A DNA stretch of 64,000 bases, taken from positions 620,001 through 684,000 of the forward strand of contig NZ_BCYR01000001.1 in NCBI RefSeq assembly GCF_001598295.1, written 5' to 3'. Below the pieces are notes generated by a model. That model did not search any database, was not told where the DNA came from, and worked only from the letters and a program-made list of their open reading frames with translations. The DNA comes from Klebsiella ornithinolytica NBRC 105727 = ATCC 31898 (GTDB lineage Bacteria > Pseudomonadota > Gammaproteobacteria > Enterobacterales > Enterobacteriaceae). Positions within the stretch are counted from its first letter, which is position 1. Each line of letters opens with the position of its first letter. Positions 20,953 to 32,776 of this stretch are shown here, piece by piece. The position numbers and the translations under genes are program-made.

Positions 20953-21414
20953 TTAACCGGTGACCGCCTCGCGGGCCATACCGATATGCGCAATCCCGTC
21001 CTCATCGTAAATGTCGGTCACCGGCTGAAAACCGAAGCTGGCGTAAAAACGCTGCAGATGCGCCTGGGCGCCGAGATAAATGGCCTTGTGCGGCCAGTGA
21101 CGACGACAGCTGGCCAGCGCTCGCTCCATCAGCTGATAACCCAGCTTTTCGCCGCGCACCGCCGGGCTGACAATGACCCGTCCAATCACCACCGGCTCAA
21201 TATCATCGTCGCTTTTCAAAATACGCGCGTAGGCCACCAGTTCATCCCCTCGCCAGCCGAGCAGATGGCGGTTTTCACCGATCAGGTCATCACCGTCAAC
21301 ATCCTGATAGGGGCAGGTTTGTTCGACGACAAATACCGCGCAACGCAGCTGTAGCAAAGCGTACAGCTGCGGGACGGTCAGCTCTGCGTGGTGAAGATCC
21401 TGCCATGTAATCAT
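20953..21414 (-). CDS. elaA: GNAT family acetyltransferase ElaA
   Basis: The 153-residue product matches E. coli ElaA in length and carries the GNAT core: VIGRVIVSPAVRGEKLGYQLMERAL, with the acetyl-CoA-binding R/Q-x-x-G-x-G/A-type loop, and YLGAQAHLQRFYASFGFQPV. The substrate is unknown. It is divergent from rnz with 54 bases between starts, so both promoters lie in that gap. A cytosolic enzyme by lack of signal or membrane segments. Confidence 0.92.
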   Translation of the reverse strand: MITWQDLHHAELTVPQLYALLQLRCAVFVVEQTCPYQDVDGDDLIGENRHLLGWRGDELVAYARILKSDDDIEPVVIGRVIVSPAVRGEKLGYQLMERALASCRRHWPHKAIYLGAQAHLQRFYASFGFQPVTDIYDEDGIAHIGMAREAVTG

Positions 21415-21468
21415 TGACTGCTCCTGTATACTTGAGTTTTTTCACCCACGCCCTGAGGACACTGGACG

Positions 21469-22389
21469 ATGGAATTGACATTTTTGGGGACATCCGCAGG
21501 CGTGCCGACCCGTACACGTAATATGACGTCTATCGTGCTGAATTTGCAACAGCCGACGGCAGCGGAGATGTGGTTGTTCGACTGCGGAGAAGGTACCCAG
21601 CATCAGTTTTTACATACCCCGTACCACCCAGGAAAACTGAATAAGATTTTTATTACTCACCTCCACGGCGATCATCTGTTCGGCCTTCCCGGCCTGCTGT
21701 GCAGCCGCTCCATGCAGGGCAACTCGCTGCCGCTGACGCTGTACGGCCCGACGGGACTCAGGGAGTTTGTTGAAACCGCGCTGCGCTTAAGCGGCTCATG
21801 GACCGATTATCCGCTCACCATAGTGGAAGTGGGGCCCGGCCTGGTCTTTGATGAAGGGGGCTATCGGGTCAGCGCTTATCCGCTGAATCATCCGGTTGAA
21901 TGCTACGGCTATCGTATCGAAGAGCATGCCCGCCCCGGCACTCTCGATGCTGCGCGACTGGTTGCCGACGGCGTCCGCCCGGGTCCGCTGTTTCAACGTC
22001 TGAAACAGGGGGAGACGGTGGAGCTGGAAGACGGGCGGAAGATCGATGGTCGGCACTATCTCGGCCCGGCGACGCCCGGCAAAACGCTGGCGATTTTTGG
22101 CGATACCGCCCCCTGCGAGACGGCGCTTGAGCTGGCGCGCGGCGTTGACCTGATGGTTCATGAAACGACGCTGGAGCAGGCGATGGCGGAAAAAGCCAAT
22201 AGCCGCGGTCATTCGTCGAGTCAGCAGGCAGCGGCGCTGGCCCGCGATGCCGGCGTCAGCATGTTTATCGCGACCCATTTTAGTTCGCGCTATGACGCTG
22301 AAGGCTGTCTGCGCCTGCTGGCGGAGTGTCGGGACGTTTTTCCCCGGACGCTGCTGGCCGAAGACTTTATGGTGTACAGCCTGAGCTAG
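21469..22389 (+). CDS. rnz: Ribonuclease BN / RNase Z
   Basis: RNase BN (formerly ElaC) is a metallo-beta-lactamase-fold nuclease that trims tRNA 3' ends. The 306-residue product shows [12 protein letters not shown], the zinc motif THLHGDH (His64, His66, Asp68, His69), FGDTAPCE and the late HSSSQQAA and ATHFSSRY histidines. The encoded length is one residue longer than I recall for E. coli. Followed after 35 bases by the terminator of the opposing nuo operon. Confidence 0.96.
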   Translation: MELTFLGTSAGVPTRTRNMTSIVLNLQQPTAAEMWLFDCGEGTQHQFLHTPYHPGKLNKIFITHLHGDHLFGLPGLLCSRSMQGNSLPLTLYGPTGLREFVETALRLSGSWTDYPLTIVEVGPGLVFDEGGYRVSAYPLNHPVECYGYRIEEHARPGTLDAARLVADGVRPGPLFQRLKQGETVELEDGRKIDGRHYLGPATPGKTLAIFGDTAPCETALELARGVDLMVHETTLEQAMAEKANSRGHSSSQQAAALARDAGVSMFIATHFSSRYDAEGCLRLLAECRDVFPRTLLAEDFMVYSLS

Positions 22390-22423
22390 TCGATCTGGAG
22401 GGGAGAAAACAGCGAAAGGCGGC

Positions 22424-22458
22424 AAAAAAAATGCCTGCCCGTATCACAACGGGCAGGC
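22424..22458 (-). terminator. Intrinsic terminator of the nuo operon
   Basis: In the minus direction GCCTGCCCGT - six bases - ACGGGCAGGC forms a perfect 10-bp GC-rich stem followed by an eight-T run. It lies about 40 bases after the nuoN stop. Confidence 0.93.
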
Positions 22459-22498
22459 AGAGTTACAGGACCGGTAGTGTTAACCCCGGCCCTGGCGA

Positions 22499-23956
22499 TT
22501 ACATCAGCGGTGTTGCCAGCTGCACAATGCTAATCAGCGGCTGCGGCCACACGCCAAGCACGAGGACCAGCAGCGCGGAGATCAGCACCACGATACCGCC
22601 GGCGCTGTACTGCCAGTTCGACGGCGCATCGCGATTCAGTTTATCCGGCGCGCTCAGGTACAGACTCACCGCCACGCGCAGGTAGTAGTACAGACCAATC
22701 GCCGAACCGATCACCACGGCGGCAACCAGCCACCACAAGTGCGCATGTACACCGACGGCCAGCACGTAGAATTTACCGATAAAGCCCAGCGTCATCGGGA
22801 TACCCGCCAGCGACAGCATCATCACCGTCATGACCGCCGACAGAATCGGACGATGCCAGAACAGGCCGCGATAGGAGTACAGCGAGTCGGCATCCGGACC
22901 ACGGTATGGGCTGGACATCAGGCTCACTACGCCGAACGCGCCGAGGCTGCTGAACAGATAGCCGGCCAGATAGACACCCACGGCTTCCATCGACATTTCA
23001 CCGCTCTGCAGGGCAATCAGCGCCACCAGCAGATAGCCAAGATGCGAGATGGAGGAGTAGCCGAGCAGACGTTTAATATTGGTCTGGCTCAGCGCCATCA
23101 GGTTACCGAAGATGATAGAGGCAAAGGCAATCAGGCCCAGCACCACGCGTACCGCTTCGCTGTTGCCCACCGGCATGTACAGGAACAGACGCATCACCAC
23201 GCCGAAGATAGCAATCTTGCTGGCGGTTGCCAGGAAGGTTGATACCGGCGCCGGCGCGCCCTGGTAAACGTCCGGCGTCCACAGGTGGAACGGAACCAGA
23301 GACAGCTTAAAGCCGAGGCCGACGATCATCAGGCCCAGACCCGCCAGCAGCAGCGGTTCGTGCAGGGTGTTATCAGCCAGGCTTTTACCCAGCGCCAGGA
23401 AGGACAGGTTGCCCGAGTTCGCATAGACCAGCGCCATACCGAACAGCAGGAATGAAGAGGCTGCGGCAGACAAAATGGTGTATTTAATACTCGCTTCCAG
23501 CGAACGCTTCTGGCGGAAGGCATAACCGATAAGGCCGAACAGCGGCAGCGAAATCAATTCGATACCGAGGAACAGCGCCGCCAGATGGTTGGCGCCCGCC
23601 AGCAGAATGCCACCCAGCGCGGCGATAAGCACCAGCAGGTAGAACTCTTCTTTGTTGTCCTTGTATCCCTCAAGCCACGGGTACGCGAAGGTACAGGTGG
23701 CCAGGCTTGCCAGCAGCACCAGCCCGGTATAGAGCATGGCGTAGCCGTCAACGCGAATCAGCGGCGTCACGTCCATCGCGCCGTTCTGACCCACGAACCA
23801 GAGTGAGATCAGCGCAGCGTTCAGACCAAGAACCGACAGCGTGGCATTAAGGAAATGATTGCGTCGCCACGCAATGGAGAGCATCACAACCACCACCGTC
23901 AAGCCGACGATCAGCAGCGGTAGCAGTGCGATCAGTTGTTGTGGAGTTATTGTCAT
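22499..23956 (-). CDS. nuoN: NADH-quinone oxidoreductase subunit N
   Basis: NuoN is one of the three antiporter-like, proton-pumping membrane subunits of complex I. The 485-residue product equals the E. coli length. It has about fourteen hydrophobic segments, the conserved Lys in [20 protein letters not shown], and another in [18 protein letters not shown]. It follows nuoM by 6 bases and is the promoter-distal gene of nuoA-N. Confidence 0.97.
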   Translation of the reverse strand: MTITPQQLIALLPLLIVGLTVVVVMLSIAWRRNHFLNATLSVLGLNAALISLWFVGQNGAMDVTPLIRVDGYAMLYTGLVLLASLATCTFAYPWLEGYKDNKEEFYLLVLIAALGGILLAGANHLAALFLGIELISLPLFGLIGYAFRQKRSLEASIKYTILSAAASSFLLFGMALVYANSGNLSFLALGKSLADNTLHEPLLLAGLGLMIVGLGFKLSLVPFHLWTPDVYQGAPAPVSTFLATASKIAIFGVVMRLFLYMPVGNSEAVRVVLGLIAFASIIFGNLMALSQTNIKRLLGYSSISHLGYLLVALIALQSGEMSMEAVGVYLAGYLFSSLGAFGVVSLMSSPYRGPDADSLYSYRGLFWHRPILSAVMTVMMLSLAGIPMTLGFIGKFYVLAVGVHAHLWWLVAAVVIGSAIGLYYYLRVAVSLYLSAPDKLNRDAPSNWQYSAGGIVVLISALLVLVLGVWPQPLISIVQLATPLM

Positions 23957-23962
23957 GGCGAA

Positions 23963-25492
23963 TTACGGCCTTGTAGTAGAAACGGAATTAACAAACCACT
24001 GCTGAATGTTGCTCATCGCAGCGTGTGAGGTGTCCAGAATCGGCTGAGGGAAGAAGCCCAGCAGCACCAGCAGAACCACCAACAGCAGAACAATCGACAG
24101 TTCACGCAGAGACATTCCCCGCATCTCCTGCGCCGCGATCTCGCTCTTCGCTTTACCGAAGTACGCGCGATGCAGCATTGAGAGCGAGTAGACGGAAGCG
24201 AAGACCAGTCCAAAGGTGGAGATCACGGTAATCACCGGCACCACTTTGTAGCTGCCGAACAAAATCATGAATTCGCCGACGAAGTTACCGGTACCCGGCA
24301 TCCCCAGCGTTGCCACGGCGAAGAACATCGACAGCGCCGGCAGCCACTTAATTTTGCTCCACAGACCGCCCATCAGACGCATATCGCGGGTGTGCAGGCG
24401 TTCATACAGCTGGCCGCACAGAATGAACAGGCCCGCCGCGGACAGACCGTGGGCAATCATCTGAATCACCGCCCCCTGGTACGCCAGCTGGCTGCCGGTG
24501 TAGATAGCAATCAGCACGAAGCCCATGTGGGAAACGGAGGTGTAAGCAATCAGGCGTTTGATATCGTACTGGCAGAAAGCCATCCACGCGCCGTAGAAGA
24601 TACCGATAACGCCCAGCCACATGGCGATGGGAGCAAACTCGGCGGAGGCATTCGGGAACAGCGGCAGCGCAAAACGCAGCAGACCGTAGGCCGCCGTTTT
24701 CAGCAAAATACCGGCGAGGTCAACGGAACCAGCGGTCGGTGCCTGAGAGTGGGCATCCGGCAGCCAGCCGTGCAGCGGAACCACCGGCATTTTCACCGCA
24801 AAGGCGATGAAGAAGCCGAGCATCAGCATGTATTCGACGCCATGGGACATCGGGGTTTTCAGCAGGTCTTCATAGTTGAAGGTCCACACGCCGGTCGCGT
24901 TAAAGTGAACGAAGGCCAGCGCCAGGATGGCAATCAGCATCACCAGGCCGCTCGCCTGGGTATAGATGAAGAACTTGGTTGCCGCCGTGATACGCGTTTT
25001 ACCGTCGGAAGCCTTATGGCCCCACAGCGCGATCAGGAAGTACATCGGCACCAGCATCATTTCCCAGAAGAAGAAGAACAGGAACATGTCGATGGCAAGG
25101 AACACGCCGATAACGCCGCCCAGGATCCACATCAGGTTGAGGTGGAAGAAGCCCTGGTATTTTTCGATTTCGCGCCACGAACAGAGCACGGCCAGCACGC
25201 CGAGCAGACCGGTCAGCACCACCATCAGCAGCGACAGACCGTCGATAGCCAGATGAATGCTAATACCGAAGCGTGGGATCCACGGCATCACGAATTCTGA
25301 CTGCCACTGCGGAATACCCGCGGATTGCGTCAGCGAATAACCGCCCTGTAGCCACAGCTGCAGGGAGAGCACCAGCGTCAGTCCCATGGTAATCAGCGCA
25401 ATCCAGCGCGGCATCTTCACGCCAAAGCGTTCAGTCTGCCAGCACAGAAACCCGCCGATAAAGGGGATGAGTATTAACCAGGGTAATAACAT
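23963..25492 (-). CDS. nuoM: NADH-quinone oxidoreductase subunit M
   Basis: NuoM is an antiporter-like proton-pumping subunit. The 509-residue product equals the E. coli length. It has the Glu-bearing segment FFFFWEMMLVPMYFLIALWG, the FAVKMPVVPLHGWLPDAHSQAP helix with its pumping Lys, and DIKRLIAYTSVSHMG. It starts 239 bases after nuoL, an unusually long gap within this otherwise compact operon, and that gap holds a palindromic element. The ribosome binding site is weak (AGGGAC about 11 bases upstream). Confidence 0.97.
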   Translation of the reverse strand: MLLPWLILIPFIGGFLCWQTERFGVKMPRWIALITMGLTLVLSLQLWLQGGYSLTQSAGIPQWQSEFVMPWIPRFGISIHLAIDGLSLLMVVLTGLLGVLAVLCSWREIEKYQGFFHLNLMWILGGVIGVFLAIDMFLFFFFWEMMLVPMYFLIALWGHKASDGKTRITAATKFFIYTQASGLVMLIAILALAFVHFNATGVWTFNYEDLLKTPMSHGVEYMLMLGFFIAFAVKMPVVPLHGWLPDAHSQAPTAGSVDLAGILLKTAAYGLLRFALPLFPNASAEFAPIAMWLGVIGIFYGAWMAFCQYDIKRLIAYTSVSHMGFVLIAIYTGSQLAYQGAVIQMIAHGLSAAGLFILCGQLYERLHTRDMRLMGGLWSKIKWLPALSMFFAVATLGMPGTGNFVGEFMILFGSYKVVPVITVISTFGLVFASVYSLSMLHRAYFGKAKSEIAAQEMRGMSLRELSIVLLLVVLLVLLGFFPQPILDTSHAAMSNIQQWFVNSVSTTRP

Positions 25493-25552
25493 AGCTGAGT
25501 ATGTCCCTTATATTTACTCCTGCTCAGGCTATCTCGCTCGTCAGCCCGAATT

Positions 25553-25611
25553 CCGCCAGTGCTCGCACTCCTCACGTACTTTAGTACGCTGCGGTTGCTC
25601 TGCGCTGGCGG
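25553..25611. repeat. Imperfect palindromic element in the nuoL-nuoM gap
   Basis: A roughly 59-base imperfect palindrome with outer arms CCGCCAG/CTGGCGG and a perfect core CGTACT-TT-AGTACG. It resembles the GC-rich intergenic palindromes (boxC-like) of enterobacteria in size, but I cannot confirm the family. In the nuo mRNA it would fold into a long hairpin between nuoL and nuoM. Confidence 0.6.
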
Positions 25612-25731
25612 TCTCCGGTCTGACTTCGCCGATGACGCCTGTACCTCAGGAACAGATTTTCAACGAATTCTAAAATTCTTTTAGGGTTTGTCGGCCGGAT
25701 AAGCAGGCAATCGCTCACCCAGCCAACAAAC

Positions 25732-27573
25732 TCAACGCAATACCATCAGCAACGCCAGCACGACAACCGCGCCGATGCTCATTGACGCCACATACCAGCG
25801 TAGATAACCGTTCTCGCTTAGCAGCAGGCCTTTACCTGCAAAGCGGGAGAGGATGGCCGGAATGTTCATCATGGCGTTCAGCGGATCGCTCTTCAGCAGC
25901 CAGGCGATGCCGAGGAATGGTTTCACGAACACTTTGTCGTACAACCAGTCGAAGCCCCATGCGTTGTACCACCAGGTACCCAGCAGACGGCCCGGCGCGC
26001 TGTTGGCGACAGAGGTCACCAGCGTGCGTTTACCCAGCCACAGCCAGGCGGCGATCAGAATACCGGCAATGGCGATAATCCCGGAGGCAATCTCCAGCGT
26101 CATCACACGGCCGTGCTCAAGTTCGGTTGTCTGCGGCAGTACGCCCTGCAGCGGCGGAACAATCAGCGCGCCAACGAAGGTCGACAGAATCAGCAGCACA
26201 ATCAGCGGCAGGTGGTGGGTAATCCCCTTCCCTGCGTGCGCATGGATTTGCTCTTTGCCGTGGAAGACGATGAAGATCATCCGGAAGGTGTAGAGCGAGG
26301 TCATAAATGCGCCGACCAGACCCGCAACCATCAGGTTGATATGACCATTCGCCATCGCGCCGGCGAGGATTTCGTCCTTACTGAAGAAGCCTGCGGTGAT
26401 GAGCGGCAGTGCGGACAGCGCCGCGCCCCCCACCAGGAAGCAGACATACACCAGCGGAATCGACTTACGCAGGCCGCCCATTTTGAAGATGTTCTGCTCG
26501 TGGTGGCAGGCCAGAATGACCGAGCCGGACGAGAGGAACAGCAGCGCTTTAAAGAACGCGTGGGTCATCAGGTGGAAAATCGCCGCATCCCATGCCTGGA
26601 CGCCCAGCGCCAGGAACATGTAGCCAATCTGGCTCATAGTGGAGTAAGCGAGTACGCGTTTGATGTCCGTCTGAACCAGCGCGGCAAAGCCTGCCAGCAC
26701 CAGCGTCACCGCTCCGACGATACCGACCAGATGGAGAATTTCCGGGGTCATCAGGAACAGGCCATGGGTTCGGGCAATCAGGTAAACGCCCGCGGTAACC
26801 ATGGTGGCGGCGTGGATCAGGGCAGAAACCGGCGTCGGGCCGGCCATGGCGTCCGCAAGCCAGGTCTGCAACGGCAGCTGTGCCGATTTACCGACCGCAC
26901 CGCCCAGCAGCATCAGGGTTGCCCACCACAACATATTGTTGCCGGCTTCAAAGTGCGCAGGCGCCAGTTCGACCATTTCGCGGAAGTTCAGGGTGCCCAG
27001 CTCGTTGTAGAGAATGAACAGTGCGAACGCGAGGAAGACGTCACCGACACGGGTCACCACGAAGGCTTTCATTGCGGCGGCACCGTTCTTCGGATCGGTA
27101 TAGTAGAAACCGATCAGCAGATAGGAGCACAGGCCCACGCCTTCCCAGCCGAGGTACATCAGCAGCAGGTTATCGGCCAGTACCAGCACCACCATGCTCG
27201 CGATAAACAGGTTGGTGTAGGCGAAAAAGCGGGAGTATCCCTCTTCCCCGCGCATATACCAGGAGGCGAACATGTGGATCAGGAAGCCAACGCCGGTCAC
27301 CACGGAAAGCATGGTCAGCGAGAGACCGTCCAGCACCAGGTTAAAACCGATGTTGAAATCACCCACCGACATCCAGGTCCACAGCGGTGCGCTGACCGCC
27401 TGTTTGCCGTTAGCGAAGAAGTCGACGCCGACAAACGCGGTCACCAGCGCCGCCAGGCCGACTGACCCCATTCCCACGGTGGCGGAGAGGTTTTCCGACC
27501 AGCGGCCACGGGAGAATGACAGCAGAACAAAGCCAATCAATGGCAGAAGAATGGTTAAGGCAAGCATGTTCAT
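25732..27573 (-). CDS. nuoL: NADH-quinone oxidoreductase subunit L
   Basis: NuoL is the most distal antiporter-like subunit, with the long lateral helix HL that clamps the membrane arm. The 613-residue product equals the E. coli length. It contains [39 protein letters not shown] with the channel Lys, [18 protein letters not shown] and a hydrophobic C-terminal tail. It overlaps nuoK by four bases. Confidence 0.97.
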   Translation of the reverse strand: MNMLALTILLPLIGFVLLSFSRGRWSENLSATVGMGSVGLAALVTAFVGVDFFANGKQAVSAPLWTWMSVGDFNIGFNLVLDGLSLTMLSVVTGVGFLIHMFASWYMRGEEGYSRFFAYTNLFIASMVVLVLADNLLLMYLGWEGVGLCSYLLIGFYYTDPKNGAAAMKAFVVTRVGDVFLAFALFILYNELGTLNFREMVELAPAHFEAGNNMLWWATLMLLGGAVGKSAQLPLQTWLADAMAGPTPVSALIHAATMVTAGVYLIARTHGLFLMTPEILHLVGIVGAVTLVLAGFAALVQTDIKRVLAYSTMSQIGYMFLALGVQAWDAAIFHLMTHAFFKALLFLSSGSVILACHHEQNIFKMGGLRKSIPLVYVCFLVGGAALSALPLITAGFFSKDEILAGAMANGHINLMVAGLVGAFMTSLYTFRMIFIVFHGKEQIHAHAGKGITHHLPLIVLLILSTFVGALIVPPLQGVLPQTTELEHGRVMTLEIASGIIAIAGILIAAWLWLGKRTLVTSVANSAPGRLLGTWWYNAWGFDWLYDKVFVKPFLGIAWLLKSDPLNAMMNIPAILSRFAGKGLLLSENGYLRWYVASMSIGAVVVLALLMVLR

Positions 27574-27872
27574 CCACGCAACTCACTTACTGAATCGATG
27601 TTCAGGTTCTGGCGGCGACGATGGAGCTGCAGCAACAGCGCCAGGCCGATACTCGCTTCCGCAGCCGCAAGGCTGATGGCGAGGATATACATTATCTGAC
27701 CGTCGGTCTGACCCCAGTAGCTGCCTGCCACCACGAAAGCCAGCGCCGCGGCGTTGATCATGATTTCCAGGCTAATCAGCATAAACAGCAGATTGCGGCG
27801 GATAACCAGACCCGTCAGGCCGAGCACAAACAGGATCGCGGCGAGGATCAGCCCATGTGTTAAGGGAATCAT
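27570..27872 (-). CDS. nuoK: NADH-quinone oxidoreductase subunit K
   Basis: NuoK is a small membrane subunit with three transmembrane helices. The 100-residue product ([18 protein letters not shown]...) shows the conserved membrane Glu residues in [13 protein letters not shown] and [14 protein letters not shown], which take part in the proton path. It overlaps both neighbours by four bases. Confidence 0.97.
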   Translation of the reverse strand: MIPLTHGLILAAILFVLGLTGLVIRRNLLFMLISLEIMINAAALAFVVAGSYWGQTDGQIMYILAISLAAAEASIGLALLLQLHRRRQNLNIDSVSELRG

Positions 27873-28423
27873 GCGTGTTCCTCCGTTTTTCTTTTGTCGC
27901 TATCGCCCTGACGGTTGCTCAGCACTTCACCGGCGCGCTCTTCGCGGCCAATGTGGAAGGCAACAACCAGACCGGCCAGCAGCAGCATGGAGGCCAGCTC
28001 CACCGCCAGTACATACGGCCCAAACAGCGTAATACCGACCTCTTTCGCGCTTATCGCGTTGCCTTCAATGCCCTGATCGTTAAGACCGAGGATGGCATAC
28101 ACGATAACCACCAACAGTACCGCGGACAGGATAGCCGGGCCAATCCAGATCCCCGGCTGCAGCCACTTGCGCTCCTGCTCGATTTCGCTGCCGCCCAGGT
28201 TGAGCATCATCACCACGAAGACGAACAGCACCATGATGGCCCCGGCGTAGACGATGATTTCCAGCGCCCCGGCGAAGTAGGCGCCCAGCGAGAAGAACAC
28301 CCCAGCAATCGCCAACAGCGAAATAATCAGGTACAGCAGCGCATGCACCGGATTGGTGTGGGTGATCACCCGCAGGGTTGCGAGGATGGCGATGAGGCCA
28401 CAGATATAAAAAGCGAATTCCAT
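27869..28423 (-). CDS. nuoJ: NADH-quinone oxidoreductase subunit J
   Basis: NuoJ is a five-helix membrane subunit near the quinone/E-channel junction. The 184-residue product begins [20 protein letters not shown] and contains the conserved [20 protein letters not shown] helix with its pi-bulge Tyr/Gly. The tail is charged ([13 protein letters not shown]). It lies 10 bases after nuoI. Confidence 0.96.
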   Translation of the reverse strand: MEFAFYICGLIAILATLRVITHTNPVHALLYLIISLLAIAGVFFSLGAYFAGALEIIVYAGAIMVLFVFVVMMLNLGGSEIEQERKWLQPGIWIGPAILSAVLLVVIVYAILGLNDQGIEGNAISAKEVGITLFGPYVLAVELASMLLLAGLVVAFHIGREERAGEVLSNRQGDSDKRKTEEHA

Positions 28424-28433
28424 TGCCCTCTCC

Positions 28434-28976
28434 TTACGGTAACAGGCTCTTGACGTCGATAGGCTTAGCTTCGTTCTCTGCTTCGCCCTTATCTTTGCCG
28501 TCGATTGCCATACCCGCCATCCGGTAGAAGTTATATTCCGGGTATTTGCCCGGACCGGAAATCAGCAGATCCTCTTTTTCGTACACCAGATCCTGACGCT
28601 TGTATTCGCCCAGTTCGAAGTCCGGGGTCAACTGAATCGCCGTGGTCGGGCACGCTTCTTCACACAAACCGCAGAAAATGCAGCGTGAGAAGTTGATACG
28701 GAAAAACTCCGGGTACCAGCGGCCATCTTTGGTCTCTGCTTTTTGCAAAGAGATACAGCCTACCGGACACGCTACCGCACACAGGTTACAGGCAACGCAG
28801 CGCTCCTCACCGTCCGGGTCGCGCGTCAGCACGATACGGCCACGGTAGCGCGGCGGCAGATATACCGGTTCTTCCGGATACATCTGGGTCTCACGTTTGG
28901 CGAAGGCATGCATCCCGATCATCCAGATACTGCGGACCTGGGTGCCAAACCCCACCAATAATTCTTTTAAGGTCAT
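28434..28976 (-). CDS. nuoI: NADH-quinone oxidoreductase subunit I
   Basis: NuoI carries iron-sulfur clusters N6a and N6b of the hydrophilic arm. The 180-residue product has two ferredoxin motifs, Cys60-63-66-70 and Cys99-102-105-109, each followed by Pro. Start 28976 follows AAGGGG and matches the E. coli N-terminus [13 protein letters not shown]; an open stretch of 27 codons upstream lies within nuoH and is not coding here. 14 bases separate it from nuoH. Confidence 0.97.
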   Translation of the reverse strand: MTLKELLVGFGTQVRSIWMIGMHAFAKRETQMYPEEPVYLPPRYRGRIVLTRDPDGEERCVACNLCAVACPVGCISLQKAETKDGRWYPEFFRINFSRCIFCGLCEEACPTTAIQLTPDFELGEYKRQDLVYEKEDLLISGPGKYPEYNFYRMAGMAIDGKDKGEAENEAKPIDVKSLLP

Positions 28977-28990
28977 GGTCAATTCACCCC

Positions 28991-29968
28991 TTATTGCGCC
29001 TGCCAGAGAATGACAGCCGCCGTTACCAACAAGTTGATCAGCGTTAACGGCAGGCATACCTTCCAGCCAAAGGACATTACCTGGTCATAGCGCGGACGCG
29101 GTAATGATGCGCGGATCAAAATGAACATCATCATGAAGAACGCGGTTTTCAGCGCGAACCAGATGAACGGAGGTAACCATGGGCCATTCCAGCCGCCGAA
29201 GAACAGCGTGACGATCAGCGCTGAAACGGTGACAATCCCGATGTATTCACCGACAAAGAACAGACCGAACTTCATGCCGGAATATTCGATGTGGTAACCA
29301 TCGGCCAGTTCCTGCTCGGCTTCCGGCTGGTCAAACGGGTGACGGTGACAAACCGCAACGCCGGCGATCGCGAAAGTCACGAAGCCGAAGAACTGCGGAA
29401 TCACGTTCCACAGATGCGCCTGGTTATTGACGATATCGCTCATGTTGAACGACCCCGCCTGTGCCACCACGCCCATCAGCGACAGACCGAGGAACACTTC
29501 GTAGCTCAGGGTCTGCGCGGAGGCGCGCATTGCGCCCAGCAGCGAGTATTTGTTGTTACTCGACCAGCCGGCGAACAGCACGGCGTAAACCGCCAGACCG
29601 GCCATCATCAGGAAGAACAGGATGCCGATGTTCAGGTCGGCGACCACCCACGTCGGGCTGACCGGCACGATAGCAAAAGCCAGCAGCAGAGAGGTAAAGG
29701 CGATAACCGGCGCCAGAGTAAAGATCACGCGGTCCGTAAAGCGCGGAACCCAGTCCTCTTTAAAGAACATCTTGATCATGTCGGCGACGAGCTGCAGCGA
29801 GCCGCCCCAGCCCACACGGTTAGGTCCGTAGCGGTTCTGGAACAGCCCCAGCAGACGACGTTCGCCAAAGCTCATGAACGCGCCGCAGGTCACCACCACC
29901 AGCAGAATCACCACTGCCTTAAGGATGCTTAACAGAATGTCGATGAGATCCGGTGTTAACCAACTCAT
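28991..29968 (-). CDS. nuoH: NADH-quinone oxidoreductase subunit H
   Basis: NuoH forms the floor of the quinone chamber and links the peripheral and membrane arms. The 325-residue product has eight or so hydrophobic helices, the loop [21 protein letters not shown] and the acidic quinone loop [19 protein letters not shown]. Its start overlaps the nuoG stop by four bases. Confidence 0.97.
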   Translation of the reverse strand: MSWLTPDLIDILLSILKAVVILLVVVTCGAFMSFGERRLLGLFQNRYGPNRVGWGGSLQLVADMIKMFFKEDWVPRFTDRVIFTLAPVIAFTSLLLAFAIVPVSPTWVVADLNIGILFFLMMAGLAVYAVLFAGWSSNNKYSLLGAMRASAQTLSYEVFLGLSLMGVVAQAGSFNMSDIVNNQAHLWNVIPQFFGFVTFAIAGVAVCHRHPFDQPEAEQELADGYHIEYSGMKFGLFFVGEYIGIVTVSALIVTLFFGGWNGPWLPPFIWFALKTAFFMMMFILIRASLPRPRYDQVMSFGWKVCLPLTLINLLVTAAVILWQAQ

Positions 29969-32691
29969 GCTTTCGCCTCCTGCAGAGTGTCAATACGTGC
30001 TCCGGTCAGTACCGGCGCAATACCCGGCATGCCCATCGGTAAACCCACCTGCCCTGCCGTCAGACCCGCAGAAATCACCAGCGGGAGGCTGAGCGTCTGA
30101 CCATCAACGCGGAACGAAATCATCGCCCCCTCATTGACGCCCAGCTTCGCAGCATCGGCCGGGTTCAGCTTGATGTACGGCTGCGGCATGCGGCTCTGGA
30201 AGACCGGAGAACGCTGCGACAGTTCATCGCTGCCGAACAGATGGTAGTACGGCGCGATACGCCACTGACCTTCTTCAGCCTGGAAGCCTGCCGGCACCGC
30301 GGTAAAGTACTCAAGACCGCTGGCGGAAGCTTCGATCAGACGTACGCCCGGATCGCCATGGCGCAGTTTGCCACCCACTTCATCCTGGAACTTGTTCCAC
30401 GCTTGCGGGGAGTTCCAGCCTGGAGCCCAGGCGAACGGGATTTGCGAACGCGGTGCAGACGGCTGGTTGTTCCCTTCCATCGAGAAGGCAAACATGGTGT
30501 CTTTATCCTGCGGCTGGCGGGGTTCATGCACGCTGATATTGGCGCGCATCGCCGTACGACCGCTATAACGATGCGGTTCACGAGCCAGTTTCTGCCCGCG
30601 AATGCGGAAGGTCGCATCCGGCGCGGCATCTTTAATACCCGCCAGCTGCGGCAGCTTAGCAATGGCGGCATCAATCACATGATCCAGCTGCGTCCAGTCA
30701 ACCTGACGGTTGTCGACGGTGCTGTGTAGCGAGTGCAGCCAGCGCCAGCTTTCCAGCATCACGGTATTCGCATCGTAGTAGGACGGGTCGTAGACCTGGA
30801 AGAAACGCTGCGCGCGCCCTTCGTTATTGACCACGGTTCCGTCGCTTTCGGCGAAGCTCGCCGCAGAAAGCACGAGGTGCGCTTTGTCCATAATGGCGGT
30901 GCGCTGATGGTCAACGACCATCACCAGCGGCGCTTTGGCCAGCGCGGCGTCAACGCGCGCGGCAGAAGCATGGCGATGCAGATCGTTTTCCAGCACCACA
31001 ACCGCATCGGCAGCGCCGGTTTCCAGCTCGCTCAGCGCCTCTTCCAGAGAGCCGCCGCCAATCATGCCAAGGCCAACGCTGTTCACTGCCCGGGCGACCA
31101 TGGTGACGCCGACGTCAATACCGCGGCCTTTCAGCGCTTTCGCGACGTTAGCCGCTGCCTGGATGATTTCAATGCTGCCGGCGTTAGTCCCGGAGACAAT
31201 CAGCGGTTTCTTCGCCCCGGCCAGCGCCTGGACGATCACGTCAATTTTGCCTTTCAGATCGCTGCTCAGTCCGTCCACCGCCGGGGCGGTTTCATCCAGC
31301 GCATGAGCAATCGCAAAGCCCAGACGCGCCTGATCTTCGACCGGCGCGCGATAGGTCCACGCGGCGATATCGTCAAGACGGGTGTCATCGATATTGGTGA
31401 CAAACAGCGGATGCTTCGCGCGCTGACCGATGTTGAGGATCGCGGCGATCTGCCAGTCGGCGACTTTCTGCGCCGCGGCCATTTCACGCGCTTTTCCTTT
31501 CACCGCCTGGCGCACGGCCAGGGCAACGCGGGCGCCGGTCTGGGTAATATCTTCCCCGAGTACCAGAACCGCATCGTAGGATTCAATGTCGCGCAGCGTC
31601 GGGGTATGAATACCGCCGTCACGCAGCACGGTCAGCATCATCTGCAGACGTTCCTGCTCAGCCTTCGCAATGCCGGTATAGAAGTTCTCCGCGCCCACCA
31701 GCTCACGCAACGCAAAGTTGCTTTCAATGCTGGCGCGCGGTGAGCCGATACCAATCACTTTTTTCGACTGACGCAGAATATCCGCCGCGCCCTGCATGGC
31801 CTGCTCGGCGTTAAGGGTAATCAGATCGTCGCCACGGCGCTGAACCGGCTGACGCGGGCGGTCTTTCAGGTTCACATAGCCATAGCCAAAACGGCCGCGG
31901 TCGCAGAGGAAGTAGCGGTTAACGGTACCGTTGTAACGGTTTTCGATACGGCGCAGTTCGCCATAGCGCTCGCCCGGGCTGATGTTACAGCCGATGGAAC
32001 ACTGCTGGCAGATGCTGGGTGCAAACTGCATATCCCATTTACGGTTATAGCGCTCGGAGTGCGTTTTATCGGTGAATACGCCGGTCGGGCAGACCTCAAC
32101 CAGGTTGCCGGAAAATTCGCTTTCCAGCACGCCATCTTCCGGACGACCGAAGTAGACGTTGTCATGCGCACCGTAAACGCCCAGGTCGGTACCGTCAGCG
32201 TAATCTTTGTAGTAACGCACGCAGCGATAGCAGGCGATGCAGCGGTTCATTTCATGAGAGATGAACGGCCCCAGGTCCTGGTTACGGTGGGTACGCTTGG
32301 TGAAACGGTAGCGACGGAAGCTGTGACCGGTCATGACGGTCATATCCTGCAGGTGGCAGTTGCCCCCTTCTTCACAGACCGGGCAGTCGTGCGGGTGGTT
32401 GGTCATCAGCCACTCCACTACGCTCTCGCGGAACTGCTTCGCTTCGCCGTCGTCGATAGAGATAAAGGTGCCGTCGGATGCCGGTGTCATACAGGACATC
32501 ACCAGGCGACCACGCGTGTCTTCCGCGTTTTGATATTGCTTCACCGCACACTGGCGGCAAGCACCGACGCTCCCAAGCGCCGGATGCCAGCAAAAGTATG
32601 GAATATCAAGACCAAGAGAGAGACAAGCCTCTAACAGGTTGTCCGCTCCGTTGACCTCGTATTCTTTGCCGTCTACATGAATCGTAGCCAT
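29965..32691 (-). CDS. nuoG: NADH-quinone oxidoreductase subunit G
   Basis: NuoG is the largest hydrophilic subunit, carrying the 2Fe-2S cluster N1b and 4Fe-4S clusters including N4, N5 and enterobacterial N7. The product is 908 residues. It starts with a ferredoxin-like domain ([18 protein letters not shown]), then [17 protein letters not shown] with the His ligand of N5, [17 protein letters not shown], and [13 protein letters not shown] for N7. A molybdopterin-oxidoreductase-like body completes it. ATG 32691 is preferred over ATG 32697 because GGAAG lies 8 bases before it. Confidence 0.97.
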   Translation of the reverse strand: MATIHVDGKEYEVNGADNLLEACLSLGLDIPYFCWHPALGSVGACRQCAVKQYQNAEDTRGRLVMSCMTPASDGTFISIDDGEAKQFRESVVEWLMTNHPHDCPVCEEGGNCHLQDMTVMTGHSFRRYRFTKRTHRNQDLGPFISHEMNRCIACYRCVRYYKDYADGTDLGVYGAHDNVYFGRPEDGVLESEFSGNLVEVCPTGVFTDKTHSERYNRKWDMQFAPSICQQCSIGCNISPGERYGELRRIENRYNGTVNRYFLCDRGRFGYGYVNLKDRPRQPVQRRGDDLITLNAEQAMQGAADILRQSKKVIGIGSPRASIESNFALRELVGAENFYTGIAKAEQERLQMMLTVLRDGGIHTPTLRDIESYDAVLVLGEDITQTGARVALAVRQAVKGKAREMAAAQKVADWQIAAILNIGQRAKHPLFVTNIDDTRLDDIAAWTYRAPVEDQARLGFAIAHALDETAPAVDGLSSDLKGKIDVIVQALAGAKKPLIVSGTNAGSIEIIQAAANVAKALKGRGIDVGVTMVARAVNSVGLGMIGGGSLEEALSELETGAADAVVVLENDLHRHASAARVDAALAKAPLVMVVDHQRTAIMDKAHLVLSAASFAESDGTVVNNEGRAQRFFQVYDPSYYDANTVMLESWRWLHSLHSTVDNRQVDWTQLDHVIDAAIAKLPQLAGIKDAAPDATFRIRGQKLAREPHRYSGRTAMRANISVHEPRQPQDKDTMFAFSMEGNNQPSAPRSQIPFAWAPGWNSPQAWNKFQDEVGGKLRHGDPGVRLIEASASGLEYFTAVPAGFQAEEGQWRIAPYYHLFGSDELSQRSPVFQSRMPQPYIKLNPADAAKLGVNEGAMISFRVDGQTLSLPLVISAGLTAGQVGLPMGMPGIAPVLTGARIDTLQEAKA

Positions 32692-32776
32692 TAGCATGCT
32701 TCCAAATTAAAAAATCGTTACCACTTTGTCGTTCAGGCCGCCGCGTTGGCGCAGGCTGAACGAGCTTGTGGAGACA

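Noticed and set aside
24392-25300. 300-codon open frame antisense to nuoM
   Set aside because: Same reason: a shadow of a hydrophobic membrane protein gene.
26113-27465. 450-codon open frame antisense to nuoL
   Set aside because: A mirror of the hydrophobic NuoL codons, giving a His/Arg/Gln-rich product with no family features.
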